Part shown: positions 6,053 to 8,801 of the stretch, one piece after another
Position numbering within the stretch: position 1 is the stretch's first letter
Layout of the letters: every line of letters begins with the position of its first letter
Assembly: GCA_036380435.1 (NCBI GenBank)
Contig: DASVES010000204.1
Span: 1-8,801, forward strand
Direction of reading: 5' to 3'
Length of the DNA stretch: 8,801 nt
Origin: DASQDT01 sp036380435
Lineage (GTDB): Bacteria > Acidobacteriota > Blastocatellia > Pyrinomonadales > Pyrinomonadaceae
Notes under the pieces: generated by a model
Seen by the model: only the letters and a program-made list of their open reading frames with translations
What the model was told of the DNA's origin: nothing
Databases searched by the model: none
Made by a program: the position numbers and the translations under genes

Positions 6053-6081
6053 TTGACATCGTTCCGAGCGCGAAACATAAT
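6053..6081 (+). promoter_or_regulatory. near-consensus sigma-70 promoter of the sugar dehydrogenase gene
   Basis: TTGACA at 6053-6058 and CATAAT at 6076-6081 are separated by exactly 17 bases, matching 11 of 12 consensus positions. Transcription should begin near 6088, leaving a leader of about 70 bases before the ATG cluster at 6161-6169. It lies downstream of the GTG at 6047, which rules that GTG out as a start for this transcript. The rest of the gap 5924-6160 shows only a weak imperfect hairpin (5983-5991 with 6003-6011). Confidence 0.75.
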
Positions 6082-6152
6082 CCTGCCCTCAGCTCAAACC
6101 CCCAAGCGCAATATCAATCGCCCCTTCAGGTTGACGGCCTCACCTAGCCGAA

Positions 6153-6157
6153 AGAGG
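6153..6157 (+). promoter_or_regulatory. ribosome binding site of the sugar dehydrogenase gene
   Basis: AGAGG within aaagagg precedes three consecutive ATG codons at 6161, 6164 and 6167. The spacings are 3, 6 and 9 bases, so the second or third ATG may be the one used; the difference is one or two Met residues. Confidence 0.6.
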
Positions 6158-6160
6158 AAA

Positions 6161-8188
6161 ATGATGATGAGGGAACGTGTATCTACTGACGGTCAGAGTT
6201 CCTGGGGCGGGCCGAGCGCGCGGCGCGGCCGCCTCGGTCATTTAACGCGCTTCGCCTGCGCGCTCGCCGCGTGGGGCGCGCTGCTTCATGCGGCGCCGGC
6301 GGTCGCCGCCGCCACGCTGCCGAGCGGCTTCACCGAGACGCAGGTCGCCGGCGGGCTTTCGTCGCCGACCGCGATGGCCTTTGCGCCCGACGGGCGCCTG
6401 TTCGTCTGCCAGCAGGGCGGCCAACTGCGCGTCATCAAAAACGGCGTGCTGCTGCCGACGCCATTCGTCACGCTCAGCGTCAGCGCCTCAGGTGAGAGGG
6501 GACTGCTCGGGGTGGCCTTCGATCCGAACTTCGCCTCCAACCAGTTCGTCTACGTCTACTACACCGCGACGACGCCGGCCATCCATAACCGCGTCAGCCG
6601 CTTCACGGCCGCGGGCGACGTGGCCCTCGGCGGCAGCGAGACCATCCTCCTCGAACTTGATAACCTGTCGGCCGCCACGAACCACAACGGCGGGGCGATG
6701 CACTTCGGCGAGGACGGCAAGCTCTACATCGCCGTCGGCGAGAACGCCAACGGGGCGAACTCGCAAACCCTCTCGAACCTCCTCGGCAAGATGCTCCGCA
6801 TCAACTCCGACGGCACCATCCCCGCCGACAACCCCTTCTTCACACAGGCCGTGGGCAAAAACCGCGCGATCTGGGCGCTGGGCCTGCGCAACCCCTACAC
6901 CTTCGCGTTCCAGCCGGTGACGCGCCGCATGTTCATCAACGATGTGGGGCAGAACACCTTCGAGGAGGTCAACGAAGGTCTCGTCGGGGCGAACTACGGC
7001 TGGCCCGACACGGAGGGGCCGACGACGAACCCCAACTTCCGCACGCCTTTCTATTACTACGGCCACGGCGGCGGCCTCTTCGGGGGCTGCGCCATCACCG
7101 GCGGCACGTTCTACAACCCGTCCACGCAACAGTTCCCCGTCGAGTACGGGGGCGATTACTTCTTCGCCGACTACTGCGGCGGCTGGATCAACTACCTGAC
7201 CGACCCATCGAACACCAACGCCGTCGCGAACTTCGCCTCGGGCATCTCCTTCCCCGTAGACTTACAGGTCGGCCCCGAGGGCGCGCTCTACTACCTCGCC
7301 CGCGGCGCGTCCGCCGGCGCCGGCGTGGTCTTCCGTGTCGAATACACGGCCAACCAGGCGCCCGCCATCACACAGCACCCGTCGAACCAGACGGCCTCCG
7401 CGGGGCAGACGGCCACCTTCAGCGTCGCAGCCAGCGGCACTGGCCCGCTCTCCTACCAGTGGCAGAGGGACGGCGTTGACATCAACGGCGCGAACTCGTC
7501 CGCCTACACGACCCCGCCCGTCTCGGCGGCCGACAACGGCGCACGCTTCCGCTGCCTCGTCTCGAACGCCTTTGGCAGTGCCACCAGCAACGAGGCCGTG
7601 CTCACCGTCGTCTCCAACCGCCCGCCCGTCGCCACCATCACGCAGCCCGCGGCCGGCGCGCTCTACAGCGGCGGCGACACGATCAACTACGCGGGCACCG
7701 GCACCGACCCGGAGGACGGCACACGCCCGGCGAGCGCCTTCACGTGGGAAGTGGTCTTCCACCACGACACCCACACGCACCCGTTCATCCCGCCCACTTC
7801 CGGCGCGACGGGCGGCTCCTTCACCATCCCGCGCACGGGCGAGACTTCGGCCAACGTCTTCTACCGCATTCACCTGACGGTCGCCGACTCCGGCGGGCTG
7901 ACGCACACGACCTTCCGCGACGTGCGCCCCCGCACGGTGACGATCACACTGGCGGCCTCGCCCTCGGGGCCACAACTCACACTTGACGGCCAGCCGGTGG
8001 CGACGCCACATTCATTCGTCGGCGTGGTCGGGATGACGCGCACCATCGCCGCGCCCTCGCAGTCCGTCGGCAACTTCTCCTACACCTTCCGCTCGTGGTC
8101 GGACGGCGGCGCGCAGACCCACACCATCACGACGCCGTCGGTCAACACCACCTACACGGCGTCGTTCAGGAAGAAGAAGCAGCAGTAG
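6161..8188 (+). CDS. secreted PQQ-type sugar dehydrogenase with Ig-like and repeat domains
   Basis: A 675-residue predicted periplasmic or extracellular enzyme of the glucose/sorbosone dehydrogenase family, which oxidises sugars using PQQ. A long basic n-region (to about residue 30) precedes a hydrophobic signal segment, with cleavage near residue 50 (AVAA). The beta-propeller spans about 55-393 and shows GERGLLGVAFDPNF (111-124), NHNGG with the likely catalytic H175, LYIAVGENAN (188-197), LRNP with R243, DVGQNTFEEVN (261-271) and NYGWP (278-282). An Ig-like domain follows (about 400-484, YQWQRDG and FRCLVSN). It has W434 and the second Ig cysteine C465, but V422 replaces the first. Next is a PKD/fibronectin-like domain (about 486-590), then a C-terminal domain (591-671) like bacterial B-repeat modules (LDGQP, FRSWSDGG, YTASF), ending in a Lys/Gln tail. 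The added domains probably mediate binding or surface display. No PQQ synthesis genes are in view. It has its own promoter. Confidence 0.93.
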   Translation: MMMRERVSTDGQSSWGGPSARRGRLGHLTRFACALAAWGALLHAAPAVAAATLPSGFTETQVAGGLSSPTAMAFAPDGRLFVCQQGGQLRVIKNGVLLPTPFVTLSVSASGERGLLGVAFDPNFASNQFVYVYYTATTPAIHNRVSRFTAAGDVALGGSETILLELDNLSAATNHNGGAMHFGEDGKLYIAVGENANGANSQTLSNLLGKMLRINSDGTIPADNPFFTQAVGKNRAIWALGLRNPYTFAFQPVTRRMFINDVGQNTFEEVNEGLVGANYGWPDTEGPTTNPNFRTPFYYYGHGGGLFGGCAITGGTFYNPSTQQFPVEYGGDYFFADYCGGWINYLTDPSNTNAVANFASGISFPVDLQVGPEGALYYLARGASAGAGVVFRVEYTANQAPAITQHPSNQTASAGQTATFSVAASGTGPLSYQWQRDGVDINGANSSAYTTPPVSAADNGARFRCLVSNAFGSATSNEAVLTVVSNRPPVATITQPAAGALYSGGDTINYAGTGTDPEDGTRPASAFTWEVVFHHDTHTHPFIPPTSGATGGSFTIPRTGETSANVFYRIHLTVADSGGLTHTTFRDVRPRTVTITLAASPSGPQLTLDGQPVATPHSFVGVVGMTRTIAAPSQSVGNFSYTFRSWSDGGAQTHTITTPSVNTTYTASFRKKKQQ

Positions 8189-8230
8189 GGCACGCGGCAA
8201 CGAGTTACCGACTTCGGGAGGAAGATAGAA

Positions 8231-8311
8231 GGAACACGGATGAGACGGATGGAGCGGATTTACACGGATTTGATCCGTGCTTATCCGTCTTATCCGTCTC
8301 ATCCGTGTTCC
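8231..8311. repeat. 39-bp-arm hairpin with 9-base periodicity between convergent genes
   Basis: 8231-8269 pairs with 8273-8311 around a three-base loop. The outer 20 positions are perfect and the inner 19 match at 12. GGAT occurs at 8238, 8247, 8256 and 8266 in the left arm, and ATCC at 8273, 8283, 8292 and 8301 in the right arm, giving 9-9-10 and 10-9-9 spacings that mirror each other. It lies 42 bases after the sugar dehydrogenase stop and 46 bases beyond the clpA stop, so it could limit read-through in both directions, though no T-run is present. The remainder of 8189-8357 shows nothing else. Confidence 0.88.
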
Positions 8312-8357
8312 GTGTTCTGACGCCTCAAAGGACGCCGGCGCACGTCGCTCGGCAGGG

Positions 8358-8801
<444 letters not shown>

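Overview
The window is high-GC bacterial DNA with five protein genes. Their order and strand are: a complete M28-type metallopeptidase lipoprotein (-), a large secreted DUF3352-like protein (+), a small hotdog-fold thioesterase (+), a secreted PQQ-type sugar dehydrogenase with add-on domains (+), and the C-terminal end of ClpA (-), cut by the right edge. The protein styles suggest Acidobacteriota, perhaps class Blastocatellia: an exported DUF3352-like protein whose tail resembles the globular part of that phylum's type IV pilins, a lipoprotein M28 peptidase with an Asn/Thr/Pro/Ala linker, and a sugar dehydrogenase followed by Ig-like and repeat domains. This placement is an inference from protein style; no rRNA or other marker is present.

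Layout: 1-331 is non-coding and is mostly one composite palindrome ending one base from the peptidase stop codon. 332-2083 is the peptidase. 2084-2663 is a divergent intergenic region dominated by a nest of four concentric inverted repeats (2185-2541). 2664-5372 is the DUF3352-like gene, with a start well inside the longest open frame. 5373-5446 is a hairpin of 7-base units beginning on the base after that gene's stop. 5459-5923 is the thioesterase. 5924-6160 carries a near-consensus sigma-70 promoter. 6161-8188 is the sugar dehydrogenase. 8189-8357 holds a hairpin of 9-base units between two convergent genes. 8358-8801 is the clpA end.

The genes do not form an obvious pathway. Three products are predicted to be exported (peptidase, DUF3352-like protein, sugar dehydrogenase), while the thioesterase and ClpA are cytoplasmic housekeeping types. 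Only the DUF3352-like gene and the thioesterase could share a transcript.

The most unusual content is between the genes. Four of the five intergenic stretches hold long palindromic elements. Some have near-perfect arms of non-repetitive sequence. Others have arms built from tandem 7-base or 9-base units. In the nest at 2185-2541 the two kinds alternate from outside to inside. No transposase or integrase is present in the window, so these look like non-autonomous repeats.
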